Notes: a model not told the origin generated them from the letters alone. DNA of 64,000 bases from CAILZL01 sp963791615 (GCA_963791615.1 CAWBTE010000005.1:248001-312000), one strand, 5' to 3'. Counted from the first letter of the stretch, positions 18,871-28,444 are shown. Program-made: numbers and translations.

Positions 18871-20070
18871 ATGGCTACTCCAGGTGAAGCTGACAAAAAT
18901 GAAATCGAGATCGATTCGGATCGACGCAATTTGATGAAAGCAGCGACAGTTGCTGGAGTGCTGGGTGGGGCGGCGCTTGCCTCCTCCGTGGCGCAAGCCC
19001 AGCAAGCTGCCAGACCAGCGGTCGAGGACCCGAAGGCCCCAGCCGGTCTGGGCAAGAACGCTGTTCCGGACCAGCGCTTTCCGCTGACTTATCAGGCGCC
19101 GATCACCGAAGGCACCCGGGTGCTGATGGATCACCTTACCGCGCTGAGCCGCAGGGATATCAAGGGCGTGGCGGACACGCTGCACTATCCTTTCGGCAGC
19201 TGCGAAGGCACCGATCTGGTGGAGGTCGCTTCAGCGGACGCGTTGATCGCCAAACCGCCGGCATCGCTGAACATGACCATGAATCCGCGACGGCACAGCG
19301 GCAACGACGGCTACATGCAGCCGGGTTGTTACGACGTGTTCCAGGGCCTTGAGGTAATGGGCACACATCCGGTTAATGCCACGATTGCACTGACCTATGA
19401 CCGCTACGACAAATATGGCAAGAAGCTGCTGCGTTGCGAAGGCATCTACGCCATCACCAACAACGACGGCAAATGGGCCATCCAGTTCGCGTCCACGATT
19501 TTCACACCGGCAGACATGATCGGCGTGGTGTTCGAGGACACCATCCGCCAGGCGAAACAACATCGCATCGATCACACACTTTCCGCCCAGACCGGTGACG
19601 AATCCTTCGACAGAATGCACTTCCGCCCGGGCCGCACTTTCGGCATCAACGGCGGCGCATCATGGACTGCGCAGGTTGCGGGCCAGGAGCGCGTCATGCA
19701 GGGCTACCGCATCAAGGGGGTCAAGAGCCGCCTGCGGATGGGCGAGATCACCGCCGATACGCCGCTGCGCGGGGATCGCGGCACATACCAGGATTACTGG
19801 GATGGCATGGGCAAACTCGGGCTCGGCCCGTGGGGGTTCATCTACGGAACCTGGAAAGAAGGGCGCGTCGTGCATCACACGGCAAACAAGGCGCATGTGC
19901 AGGCATCCGCAGTGCGTTACACCGCTGCGGGCGAAGAAATGAGCCTGGCAGTGCAGACCATGGTCGTCGCGTACAAGGGTGGACACTGGGGCTCACCGGG
20001 CAATCTCATCTACGCAACGCCGCATGATCGTAACAACGACATTCATCCCGGTGGTCTCGACCCCGTCTAA
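18871..20070 (+). CDS. Tat-exported protein of unknown function
   Basis: The 399-residue product has a twin-arginine signal: DRRNLMKAATVAGVLGGAAL at about residues 23-42, with a cleavage-like AQAQQ after it. A purine-rich AAGGGG precedes the ATG. The next 150 residues (TRVLMDHLTALSRRDIKGVA, then GKWAIQFASTIFTPADMIGVV) have the helix-plus-curved-sheet look of an NTF2/SnoaL-like fold. The second half has a similar pattern (GGHWGSPGNLIYATP), so the protein may be a tandem repeat of that fold. No catalytic signature is recognised. Export through Tat implies folding in the cytoplasm, often with a cofactor. It is followed by the tannase gene on the same strand after a strong hairpin. Confidence 0.75.
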   Translation: MATPGEADKNEIEIDSDRRNLMKAATVAGVLGGAALASSVAQAQQAARPAVEDPKAPAGLGKNAVPDQRFPLTYQAPITEGTRVLMDHLTALSRRDIKGVADTLHYPFGSCEGTDLVEVASADALIAKPPASLNMTMNPRRHSGNDGYMQPGCYDVFQGLEVMGTHPVNATIALTYDRYDKYGKKLLRCEGIYAITNNDGKWAIQFASTIFTPADMIGVVFEDTIRQAKQHRIDHTLSAQTGDESFDRMHFRPGRTFGINGGASWTAQVAGQERVMQGYRIKGVKSRLRMGEITADTPLRGDRGTYQDYWDGMGKLGLGPWGFIYGTWKEGRVVHHTANKAHVQASAVRYTAAGEEMSLAVQTMVVAYKGGHWGSPGNLIYATPHDRNNDIHPGGLDPV

Positions 20071-20078
20071 ACCGCATT

Positions 20079-20121
20079 GCGCGCAGCGATGAGTGCAAGT
20101 AATGCACTCATCGCTGCGCGC
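20079..20121. terminator. perfect 19-bp hairpin between Tat-protein and tannase genes
   Basis: GCGCGCAGCGATGAGTGCA (20079-20097) is exactly complementary to 20103-20121, with a 5-base loop AGTAA. No T-run follows, so it is not a textbook intrinsic terminator. It may cap the upstream mRNA or lower expression of the downstream gene. Confidence 0.6.
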
Positions 20122-20157
20122 GCATTCGGAACCTCTCTGTCTGCCGAGGACGCTCAC

Positions 20158-21915
20158 ATGTCTGCTTCCTGCTCTGCCACTCTTGCGAACGCGCGTATTC
20201 GTATGGCGGTACTGGCCGCAGTACTGATCACCGGAAGTTCAGCCGCTGCAGCGGCCGATTGTTCGGTTCAGTCATTGCAGCAACTGAACGTTCCGCGTGT
20301 GACCATCACTGCGGCGAAGACGGTGGCAGCAGCTCCACCGAAGCAGGCGTATTGCGACGTGCAGGGCTCGGTCGCGACGGACGGCGAAGGCGCCGGACCG
20401 AACTCCGCCGGTTTCGGACTCACGCTACCGGTCAGCTGGAACGGCAAGTACATGTTCGGCGGCGGACGCGGGACCGGCGGCAATCTGGCTTCCTCTGCGA
20501 ACAAGCCTGACATCGACATCGCACTGACGAAGGGCTACGCCAGCGCAACCACGGACAGCGGTCACAGCAACCGGGATGAGAGCTGGTACTACGTCGGCAA
20601 GCCGGGCGTACCCAATGTGCCGAAGCTCACCGACTATTTTTATCGGGCCACTCATCAGGTAACAGTCGCCACCAAAGAGCTTGTCAAAAGCTATTACGGT
20701 GCGCAGACCATCACCCGCGCGTACTTCAATGGCTGCTCGAATGGCGGACGACAGGCGATCACGGAAGCAATCCGCTACCCGGATGACTACGACGGCATCA
20801 TCGTCGGCTGCCCGTGGCTGGATCCGGCTGGCAGCGCGCTGCTCAATGTACAGCGCTCCAAGTCATTTCTGGACGCGGCGAATTACATCCCGCTGAACAA
20901 GTTCACCGAGATCGACACGGAGGTGCTCGCCAAGTGCGACACGCACGATGGCGTCAAGGACGGGTTGATCCAGAATCCCTCCAGGTGCGATTTCGATCCT
21001 CACTCCATCGTGCCGCGCGTGCTGACCAAGGCACAGGCCGACGCGCTGGATAACTACCTGAATGCTGTGCGGGACGAGAAAGGTCAGCTCGTGCATCCCG
21101 GTTCATCGGTGGCGAGATTGCAGGCACAGTTCAACGGCGTGCGTAACAACCAGGATGGATCGCCGTTACGTGCCATGTTGTACGAGACACCGGCACCCTT
21201 TCCGACAGCGGCTGCCCCGTGGGGTGAAGGCAAGAACGAGTCGCATAACTGGAACTCGGCGCGAGGTGTCATTCAGGACCTGGCGTTCAACGATTCGTCC
21301 TTCGACCTCAATAACGGCATTTTTCAGAAGAACGGTGCGGTGAAGCCCGACGTACTGAAATCCCTCTATGAAAAACTGGGCGTGGAAGTCGTCGCTGATC
21401 CTGCAAAATTGCAGGCCTTTATCAAGAAGGGCGGCAAGATTCTGATGTATCACGGCATGAGCGACGTGACCATCAATGGCTTCAGCACCATCCTGTATTA
21501 CCAGGCGCTCGCGAACCAGAACGGCGGGTACGGCAAGATCCAGGACCAAGTGCGGCTGTTCCTGGTGTCGGGCATGCAGCACTGCAACGATGGGCCCGAC
21601 CCGGTCTTTTTTGACTCCCTGACCGCCATGGAAAACTGGGTGGAGAAGGGTGTAGCACCAAACGGTATGACTGCGTCGTACACCGAAGACTGGGGCAAGA
21701 AGGTCACGCGCACCCTGCCCATCTGCCAATTTCCGGAGCAAGCCCGTTATAGCGGTAGTGGCGACGTGAACGACGCCAGGAACTGGAGCTGCCCCGCCGG
21801 CGATCAAGGGATGCTGGAACTCGGCAGAAACGGCATCCAGGCCGGCATGAAGGACGACCTCGCACGCTTTACAGCACGATTCAAAAATATGCCCGCGGCG
21901 ACTGTGAAGCAGTAA
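20158..21915 (+). CDS. secreted tannase/feruloyl esterase family protein
   Basis: The start is taken as the ATG at 20158 (MSASCSATLANARIRMAVLA), which leads into a signal peptide ending near SAAAAADC. The 585-residue mature enzyme belongs to the tannase/feruloyl esterase family: the nucleophile elbow is GCSNGGRQ (about residues 191-198), followed by YPDDYDGIIVGCPWLDP, the acid region HGMSDVTINGFSTILYYQAL and the histidine motif SGMQHCNDGPDP. Paired cysteines near the serine and histidine fit the family disulfide. It cleaves ester bonds of aromatic acids in plant-derived material outside the cytoplasm. Confidence 0.92.
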   Translation: MSASCSATLANARIRMAVLAAVLITGSSAAAAADCSVQSLQQLNVPRVTITAAKTVAAAPPKQAYCDVQGSVATDGEGAGPNSAGFGLTLPVSWNGKYMFGGGRGTGGNLASSANKPDIDIALTKGYASATTDSGHSNRDESWYYVGKPGVPNVPKLTDYFYRATHQVTVATKELVKSYYGAQTITRAYFNGCSNGGRQAITEAIRYPDDYDGIIVGCPWLDPAGSALLNVQRSKSFLDAANYIPLNKFTEIDTEVLAKCDTHDGVKDGLIQNPSRCDFDPHSIVPRVLTKAQADALDNYLNAVRDEKGQLVHPGSSVARLQAQFNGVRNNQDGSPLRAMLYETPAPFPTAAAPWGEGKNESHNWNSARGVIQDLAFNDSSFDLNNGIFQKNGAVKPDVLKSLYEKLGVEVVADPAKLQAFIKKGGKILMYHGMSDVTINGFSTILYYQALANQNGGYGKIQDQVRLFLVSGMQHCNDGPDPVFFDSLTAMENWVEKGVAPNGMTASYTEDWGKKVTRTLPICQFPEQARYSGSGDVNDARNWSCPAGDQGMLELGRNGIQAGMKDDLARFTARFKNMPAATVKQ

Positions 21916-21963
21916 ACGTGGCCTGCGCGGCCGTTCGATGAGGGGCGCACGCCACGGCTTGGT

Positions 21964-22243
21964 GCTAACAGTTGGCGCATCGCTGCGACGGCGGTCAAAA
22001 GGGCTCAGGACGCGACGCACCGAGCGCGGTGTACCAAGTTGATAAATGTGGGTACTCAAGCGAGGTGCAACAAAGTCCTGAGTCCCACATTTAATCAAAC
22101 ATGGGGCCCCGTCCCTCCGGGTTGGGCCTCTGAAAGCGCCATGCCGCGTTACTCGTCGCTTATTTGGAGTGACCAAACCTCACTCCTCGCGCCTTGCCTG
22201 GCGCTTTCAGAGACTCCAACGCAGTGATGCGCCAATTGTTAAC
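21964..22243. repeat. 280-bp element with inverted ends and nested hairpins
   Basis: The ends are imperfect inverted repeats: 21964-21987 and 22220-22243 match at 21 of 24 positions (core TTGGCGCATC). Inside are two further hairpins: TGATAAATGTGGGTACTCA (22040-22058) against 22079-22097, and a perfect 13-bp pair CTCTGAAAGCGCC (22128-22140) / GGCGCTTTCAGAG (22200-22212), itself enclosing GGAGTGA/TCACTCC (22166-22172, 22180-22186). No open frame of substance lies inside. It fills the convergent spacer between the tannase gene and the CapA gene. A MITE-like or structured-RNA element is possible. Confidence 0.7.
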
Positions 22244-22248
22244 AGGCC

Positions 22249-23685
22249 CTAGGGGCGAATGACGCCAACGCCGTTTTCAATGGTAATCCTGGTGCCGAAG
22301 GGCTCGGAGAACTTCTGCACCTCGGCGAGGATTTCGGCCGCCAGAGCGGGCGATGGAACCCTGGCAATGCTCATCTGCGACCAGGGCCGGTTCTTGCCCA
22401 CACCCAGATCAACGGGCTGCAAGCGGATTTCAATCAGCTTGCCGTCCTGATACCTGGTGGTGGCCACCAGGGCTTTCAGATTCTCGGGCTGCTGCAGCCA
22501 GTCGGTGGACAGTTCGTCAGCTTCTACCGCGGTCTTGCCCGCCGGCTTGTTGGCGGACTCGGGCAGGATCTCGTGCACCGCAAAGTTGCCCAGGTTGTAG
22601 AAGATCGGCCGACCCTTGTAGATTTCGATGCCCTGTATGGTGTGGTTACCGTGACCCACGTACATGTCGGCACCGTTGTCGATCAGCTTGCGCGCAAAAC
22701 CTTGCAGATAGTCCGGTGGATAGTTGTCAACGGAATAGGCCTGATACGCATAACGATTCTGGTGCACGTGCATGGTGAAGATAGCGAAGTCCGCGTATTC
22801 CTTGGCATTGCGGATAGCGAGGATGTTGCCTTCCTCGTCGGCCTGGTTCACTTCGTAGTGGTAGCTGCCCGGTTTGGCACCCGACATGAACCGCCACCGT
22901 CGAAGATGGTCACGCGACCGGGCGCGTCCTTCGGCAGGTTGATGCGCGCGCACCACGTCCGGGTCGTTGCGGTGCGAGACGATCATGTCCTGGATCCCCT
23001 TGAGGCTGGCGAGTTGCTCGGGAGAGACCACGTTCCACGTCGTAAGACGCAGCGGGTTGAAGCCCATGGCTCCACCCAGCGCGCCCTCGCGATCAGTCGC
23101 GGCACCCTGGCCGCCGCCGCCGCCACCGCATAGGCGCCGATCATGCCGACCCGGCCCTTGGGCGTGTAGTGAAACACCGGCATGCGGGCGATCGACAGGT
23201 TCGGGCCGACACCCGCCAGCGGAATGCCCTGGGCGTCGAGCAGGTCGATGGTCGACTGCAGCCCCTGCTTCGCCCATGTCAAAAGTGTGGTTGTTGGCGC
23301 CGGTCAGCATGTCAAAGCCGAGATTCTTGATGTCGACCGCCGTTTCCTTGGGCGACCAGTTGCCGCGGAAGCCACTTGCATAGCGGCGGCGGTCGATAAT
23401 CTTGGATTCCATGTTGCCGACCGTGGTATCGGCGCTGCGCAGTAGCTCCTGGATCTTGGTGTCGATCGTCTGGCCAATCGGCTCCTGGATCAGAAGGTCG
23501 CCCACCGTCGCGATAACGAAGGTTCCCTTCATCTTGTTTTCCAGCTCTTTGCTGATGTCGCGCGGCTTGAAGGTGGCGGGGTCGGTGCGCCATCTGGCGT
23601 CCTGGGCGCTGGCGCCGCTGGCGAGAGCCATTGCCAGGGCGACGGCAGACATGAGGCCAATGCGATGGCGAGCGATGTTTTTCAT
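22249..23685 (-). CDS. CapA-family metallophosphoesterase, frameshifted
   Basis: The product has a signal peptide (to about residue 27) and a CapA/PgsA-type calcineurin-like fold: TFVIATVGDLLIQEP, GNMESKI, GANNHTFDMGE, FAIFTMHVH and VGHGNHTIQGIEIYKGRPI. Two internal stretches are out of frame. At about 23120-23275 the correct frame reads GLQSTIDLLDAQGIPLAGVG and at about 22895-22940 it reads INLPKDAPGRVTIFDGGG. Four single-base shifts, two compensating pairs, explain this. Full length is about 478 residues. The family is named for poly-gamma-glutamate capsule synthesis, but stand-alone secreted members without capBC, as here, have unknown substrates. Confidence 0.85.
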   Translation of the reverse strand: MKNIARHRIGLMSAVALAMALASGASAQDARWRTDPATFKPRDISKELENKMKGTFVIATVGDLLIQEPIGQTIDTKIQELLRSADTTVGNMESKIIDRRRYASGFRGNWSPKETAVDIKNLGFDMLTGANNHTFDMGEAGAAVDHRPARRPGHSAGGCRPEPVDRPHAGVSLHAQGPGRHDRRLCGGGGGGQGAATDREGALGGAMGFNPLRLTTWNVVSPEQLASLKGIQDMIVSHRNDPDVVRAHQPAEGRARSRDHLRRWRFMSGAKPGSYHYEVNQADEEGNILAIRNAKEYADFAIFTMHVHQNRYAYQAYSVDNYPPDYLQGFARKLIDNGADMYVGHGNHTIQGIEIYKGRPIFYNLGNFAVHEILPESANKPAGKTAVEADELSTDWLQQPENLKALVATTRYQDGKLIEIRLQPVDLGVGKNRPWSQMSIARVPSPALAAEILAEVQKFSEPFGTRITIENGVGVIRP

Positions 23686-24165
23686 GTGATGGTTCCCCGT
23701 TTGTGTTGAGTTGGACTATCCCCGAACTCATGTTTCTTTGGAGCTCTCACGCGAAGCCTGCCAGGACGCTTCAGGACTCATAAAGATCGCCGAGATGGTT
23801 ATTCCGACGGGTTTGATTGTAAACGTGAAGGCGCGCATGGTCGCCATACTCCGCCATGAAGATTGACCCGCTGGGCAAGCGCGTCAACACAATCAGATCC
23901 TCCAAAAACAACCAACCCGCCCCAATTCAAGTCAACTGTAGCCAACTTGCGCCCTGAACTGTTTTCATTCGTTTCAATTCGCCCCTTGTTTGTCTGCGGC
24001 ATCAACGTGGCGCGAATTTGCCCCGTTTTCGTGCCTGATCTGGTTACGCTGTTCCATTGTTGACGCTGGTTAAACCAGGGGGGGTTCATTAAACTTGCAG
24101 GCCTTTCAACAGCCCTGCTTCTGTGGGTTTGTCCTGCCGCCCGATCGAGATTGCGAGGATTCCGA
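23686..24165. other. 480-bp spacer, no supported gene
   Basis: This is the divergent spacer between the CapA gene and acnB. Short open frames on both strands show no family resemblance and no ribosome-binding site. A purine-rich GCGAGGA lies 7-13 bases before the acnB ATG. Part of the spacer (about 23860-24060) is noticeably lower in GC than its surroundings. Confidence 0.4.
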
Positions 24166-26758
24166 ATGTTAGAAGCCTATCGTCAGCATGTTGCCGAGCG
24201 CGCCGCGCTGGGTATTCCGCCTCTGGCCCTGACTGCGCAGCAGACTGCGGAGGTGATTGAGCTGATCAAGAATCCACCCGCGGGTGAAGATACTTTTCTG
24301 ATGGACCTGCTGACCTGGCGCGTGCCGCCGGGTGTGGACGACGCCGCCAAGGTGAAGGCTTCGTTCCTCGCCGCCGTGGCCCATGGCGATATCCAGGTCG
24401 TACTGGTGAGCAAGGCCAAGGCCACCGAACTGCTGGGGACTATGGTCGGCGGCTACAACGTCAAGCCGTTGATCGATCTGCTGGACGATGCCGATGTGGC
24501 CGCCGTGGCTGCCACCGCGTTGAAAAAGACGCTGCTGATGTTCGACTTCTTCCACGATGTCGCACACAAGGCCGAAGCCGGCAACAAGTTCGCAAAGGAT
24601 GTGATCAAGAGCTGGGCCGAGGCCGAGTGGTTCACCTCGCGTCCTGAAGTGGCGAAGAAAATCACCGTCACCGTGTTCAAGGTGCCCGGCGAAACCAATA
24701 CCGACGACCTGTCGCCCGCACCCGATGCGTGGAGCCGTCCGGACATTCCCCTGCATTATCTGGCGATGCTGAAGAACACTCGCGCCGGCGCGGCGTTCGT
24801 GCCGGAAGAAGACGGCAAGCGCGGTCCGATGCAGTTCATCGAGGACCTGAAGAAAAAAGGCCACTTGGTGGCCTATGTGGGCGATGTGGTCGGTACCGGT
24901 TCGTCGCGCAAGTCCGCCACCAACAGCGTGATCTGGGCCACCGGTGAAGACATTCCCTATGTGCCCAACAAGCGCTTTGGCGGCGTGACACTGGGTGGCA
25001 AGATCGCGCCGATCTTCTTCAACACGCAGGAAGACTCTGGCTCGCTGCCGATTGAAGTGGATGTTTCTAAATTTGAGATGGGTGATGTCATCGACATCTA
25101 TCCCTATGAGGGCAAGATTGAAAAGAACGGCGCCAAGGTCATCGACTTCCAGCTCAAGAACGAAGTGCTGCTGGATGAAGTACGTGCCGGCGGCCGCATC
25201 AATCTGATCATTGGTCGTGCCCTCACTACCAAGGCGCGGGAACTGCTGAAGCTGCCGACCTCCACAATTTTCCGTCTGCCCCAGGATCAGGCCAAGTCCA
25301 CCAAGGGCTTTACGCTGGCGCAGAAGATGGTGGGCCGGGCCTGCGGTCTGCCGGAAGGTCAGGGCGTTCGCCCCGGCACCTACTGCGAACCGAAGATCAC
25401 CTCAGTGGGCAGTCAGGACACCACGGGTCCCATGACTCGCGATGAACTCAAAGACCTCGCTTGCCTGGGTTTCAGTGCGGACCTGGTGATGCAGAGCTTC
25501 TGCCACACGGCAGCCTATCCCAAGCTGGTCGATGTGAAGACGCATCGTGAGCTGCCGCAGTTCATCAACAGCCGCGGCGGCATCTCGCTCAAGCCCTCCG
25601 ACGGCATCATTCACTCCTGGCTCAACCGCATGGTGTTACCGGATACCGTGGGCACCGGCGGCGATAGCCACACACGTTTCCCGATTGGACTTTCTTTCCC
25701 CGCTGGCTCCGGTCTGGTGGCGTTTGCTGCGGCCACCGGCGTCATGCCGCTGGATATGCCCGAGTCGGTACTGGTGCGCTTCAAAGGCAAAATGCAGCCC
25801 GGCATTACATTACGTGACCTTGTCCATGCCATTCCGCTGTATGGCATCAAGCTGGGCCTGCTCACCGTGGCCAAGCAAGGCAAGAAGAACATTTTCTCCG
25901 GCCGCATTCTGGAAATCGAAGGTGTGCCGGACCTCAAGATCGAACAGGCCTTTGAATTCTCCGATGCCGCCGCGGAGCGCAGTGCTGCCGGCTGCACCGT
26001 GTTACTCAACAAGGAACCAATCATCGAGTACCTCACCTCGAACATCGTGCTGCTCAAGCACATGATCGCCCGCGGCTACGAGGACAAGCGCACCATCGCG
26101 CGTCGCATCAAGCGCATGGAAGCCTGGCTGGCCCAGCCTGAACTGTTGCGGCCCGATAAGGATGCGGAATACGCCGCCGTCATCGAGATCGACCTCGCCG
26201 ACATCAAGGAACCCATCCTGTGCTGCCCGAACGATCCGGACGACGCCAAGTTCCTGAGCGAAGTCGCAAGGCACCAAGATCGATGAAGTGTTCATCGGTT
26301 CGTGCATGACGAATATTGGTCATTTCAGAGCTGCAGGCAAACTGCTGCAGGGCAAGAAGGATCTGCCGACCCGCCTGTGGGTGGCGCCGCCCACGCGCAT
26401 GGATCAGGACGAACTCACCAAAGAAGGCCACTACGCCACCTTCGGCACGGCGGGCGCACGTATGGAAATGCCGGGCTGCAGTCTGTGCATGGGTAACCAG
26501 GCCCAGGTGAAGGAAGGCGCAACGGTGATGGCCACCAGCACCCGCAACTTCCCCAATCGTCTGGGCAAGAACAGCAATGTGTTTCTGTGCTCAGCCGAGC
26601 TCGCGGCAATCGCCTCGCGTATCGGTCGCATCCCCACCGCTGCGGAGTATCACCTTGAAATGGCGGGGATCAACCAGGAAGGCGATCAGATCTATCGCTA
26701 CATGAACTTCGACCAGATCCAGGAATATGCGGATGAGGCGAAAACGGTGGCGGTGTGA
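24166..26758 (+). CDS. acnB: bifunctional aconitate hydratase 2 / 2-methylisocitrate dehydratase, frameshifted
   Basis: AcnB interconverts citrate and isocitrate in the citric acid cycle with a [4Fe-4S] cluster. The start is MLEAYRQHVAERAALGIPPL at 24166. The HEAT-like N-terminal domain, the swivel domain (DVVGTGSSRKSATNSVIW) and the catalytic domain (FCHTAAYPKLVDV, DTVGTGGDSHTRFPIGLSFP) follow in the B-type order. The frame breaks near 26270: removing one A from GCAAGGCACC restores GTKIDEVFIGSCMTNIGHF. The C-terminal cluster cysteines sit in GSCMTN and GCSLCMGNQAQV. The combined length of about 863 residues matches E. coli AcnB (865), so the shift is likely a sequence error. Confidence 0.96.
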
Positions 26759-26784
26759 GAGCCAATTGATAATTGAAGAAAGCG

Positions 26785-26818
26785 GCCCGTCGAGAAATCG
26801 GCGGGCTGTTTGCTTTCT
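26785..26818 (+). terminator. intrinsic terminator of acnB
   Basis: GCCCGTCGA and TCGGCGGGC form a 9-bp stem (one G-T wobble) closing a GAAA tetraloop, followed by TGTTTGCTTTC. It begins 27 bases after the acnB stop. Confidence 0.75.
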
Positions 26819-26822
26819 GATC

Positions 26823-26858
26823 CCCTCTCCCCGTTCCGGGAGAGGGCCAGGATGAGGG
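26823..26858. repeat. palindromic repeat, CCCTCTCCC/GGGAGAGGG family, copy 2
   Basis: CCCTCTCCC (26823-26831) is complementary to GGGAGAGGG (26838-26846), then CCAGGATGAGGG. It directly follows the acnB terminator. The same arms occur in two places inside lhr and, in varied form, at 3299. Confidence 0.8.
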
Positions 26859-26949
26859 AAATCTGCAAGTTGGGTTAGCGATCGGTTGCTGAGCGGAGTC
26901 GAAGTAGGCGTAACCCGGCATCTTCAAAGTTTGAAAGCAAACAGACCAA

Positions 26950-27645
26950 TCACATGCTTGGCGTTCCAGTGAAGTCATAGACCGAAGGCTCGTTGCTTTC
27001 CGGTTTTACTTCCCAAACCTTGTGCCAGCTATCTTCCTCAATCTCTTTGGCGCTTTTGGAATCATCAATCTTTGCCAGATTGATCCAAGCCTGACTCCGT
27101 TCCCAGCCTTGGGAGAGTCGCCAGCCGTCATTAGTCTTTTCGACAACAAACTTTAGGTCACTACCGTAGTCCCGGTCCTCTTGCTGATCCTCGGTCAGCT
27201 TAATTACGGCAGGTATAGGCGTAACATTTTTCACTTTAGCTATTACGACGGCCCTTGTTTCACTCTCGTTTCTAACTTCGATAATGTCGAACTTGTAGAT
27301 GCGCTTGGTTCCCGTCCGGACACCTAGTGCGTCAATGTCGCGAATCATCTTTTGGGTGTACGCCTTGAAGTCACCAGTTCCCAAACTGTCCATCTTGACG
27401 AGGTAATCACCCAAGGACGATTTGATAGCGTCTTTGTCCCAGATGAATGTTTCGTTCTCACGCATCCATTCAAGCCCAGCCCAGTAGCTCTTTACGACGC
27501 TGTCTGGACTTCTGAAATCAAACTCAGGGACAGATGTGGCACTGGATGACGAACTGGCGACATCTGAGCTCTGAGGTGTGGGCGTGGGTGAGCACGCAGC
27601 GAACAGGCTGAGGAACGCAACCACGGCGACAACTGACTTTTTCAT
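26950..27645 (-). CDS. lipoprotein of unknown function
   Basis: The start is the ATG at 27643-27645, giving MKKSVVAVVAFLSLFAACSP with a clear lipobox (LFAAC). A serine-rich linker follows. The 231-residue product then has an alpha/beta region that opens with DSVVKSYWAGLEWMRENETF and later reads KFVVEKTNDGWRLSQGW, a pattern seen in small lipid-anchored NTF2-like proteins. No enzyme motif is evident. The codon use is somewhat more AT-rich than in the neighbouring acnB, and the gene sits beside a toxin-antitoxin pair, so it may be acquired. Confidence 0.7.
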   Translation of the reverse strand: MKKSVVAVVAFLSLFAACSPTPTPQSSDVASSSSSATSVPEFDFRSPDSVVKSYWAGLEWMRENETFIWDKDAIKSSLGDYLVKMDSLGTGDFKAYTQKMIRDIDALGVRTGTKRIYKFDIIEVRNESETRAVVIAKVKNVTPIPAVIKLTEDQQEDRDYGSDLKFVVEKTNDGWRLSQGWERSQAWINLAKIDDSKSAKEIEEDSWHKVWEVKPESNEPSVYDFTGTPSM

Positions 27646-27734
27646 CGTTATTATTCCCTGTGCTGAATGGTTCAAGGATAGCCATGAAAAGCCGACTTTT
27701 TGAGAGCTAGAAGTCAACGCGTAACCCGTAGCCT

Positions 27735-27769
27735 TGTAGGGTGCAGTAAGCGTAGCGCACTGCGCCGTC
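27735..27769. repeat. TGTAGG-type variable palindrome, copy 2
   Basis: TGTAGG is followed by GGTGCAGT...ACTGCGCC with AAGCGTAGCGC between them. It lies just upstream of the lipoprotein gene, near the higA end. Confidence 0.55.
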
Positions 27770-27847
27770 AATTGACCATCTTAAAGATGGCGCGGTGCCG
27801 GGCACGGGGATCGGGGTAGTGATTCCACAGCACTGGATGGCTGACGA

Positions 27848-28150
27848 TCATGCCACCTTGATCAGAGGCTGAATCTTCGGTCGGCGCTTTTTTTCCGCCT
27901 TGGCCAGATCGTAGGCGAGCTGCATGCGCAGCCACGATTCCGCCGATCCGCCAAGCGCGGCAGCCAGGCGAATCGCCAACTCCGCACTGACAGCGGCGCG
28001 ACCGTTCACCACGCGCGACAACGCCACGCGCGACACGCCCAAACGGCTGGCGAACTCCGTTACCGTCATTCCGCCTCCCTCTGCCCCCAGCACCGTGTCC
28101 TGGAGAATTTCGCCGGGATGCGGCGGGTTATGCATGCGTGCCATGTTCAT
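27848..28150 (-). CDS. higA: HigA-family antitoxin
   Basis: The 100-residue protein opens with NPPHPGEILQDTVL, the hallmark of the HigA/VapI antitoxins, then a helix-turn-helix (MTVTEFASRLGVSRVALSRV). It neutralises HigB and represses the operon. It begins 6 bases after the higB stop, in the toxin-first order typical of hig systems. The C-terminal lysine-rich tail is normal for the family. Confidence 0.93.
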   Translation of the reverse strand: MNMARMHNPPHPGEILQDTVLGAEGGGMTVTEFASRLGVSRVALSRVVNGRAAVSAELAIRLAAALGGSAESWLRMQLAYDLAKAEKKRRPKIQPLIKVA

Positions 28151-28156
28151 GTGCCT

Positions 28157-28435
28157 CTAGTGATAGTCCTGATAGTCGACAATCTCGGCATCCTTGCCGT
28201 CGAATCGAAATGTCAGACGCCAGTTTTCATCAACCCATACTGCCCAATGCCCGTTGAGTTCGCCTTTCAGCGCGTGAAAACGCCAGCCGGGCAGGTTCAT
28301 ATCCTCCGGTGTCGTCGCCGAATCCAAACGCCCCAGCTGCAAACGCAGCCGCTTGGCGTGTTTGGGCTGGATGCCGGCCTTTGTGCCAGTTTCGAAAAAT
28401 CGCCGCAAGCCGGGATGCCGGAAGCTTTTGATCAT
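28157..28435 (-). CDS. higB: HigB-family toxin (RelE superfamily)
   Basis: The start is the ATG at 28433-28435, giving MIKSFRHPGLRRFFETGTKA, the standard HigB N-terminus. The 92-residue product has the family core KHAKRLRLQLGRLDSATTPED and the catalytic-end motif ENWRLTFRFDGKDAEIVDYQDYH. HigB cuts mRNA on the ribosome. The sequence looks intact. The open frame continues 38 codons upstream into a hydrophobic stretch that is not HigB-like. Confidence 0.93.
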   Translation of the reverse strand: MIKSFRHPGLRRFFETGTKAGIQPKHAKRLRLQLGRLDSATTPEDMNLPGWRFHALKGELNGHWAVWVDENWRLTFRFDGKDAEIVDYQDYH

Positions 28436-28444
28436 TGTCAAAAT

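Noticed and set aside
21964..22243. Integron attC recombination site
   Set aside because: The ends (GCTAACA and GTTAACA) do not satisfy the RYYYAAC/GTTRRRY core boxes, the element is longer than known attC sites, and no integrase or cassette array is present.
23863..24063. Small gene in the acnB upstream spacer
   Set aside because: No ribosome-binding site or family resemblance; the antisense frame is equally open.
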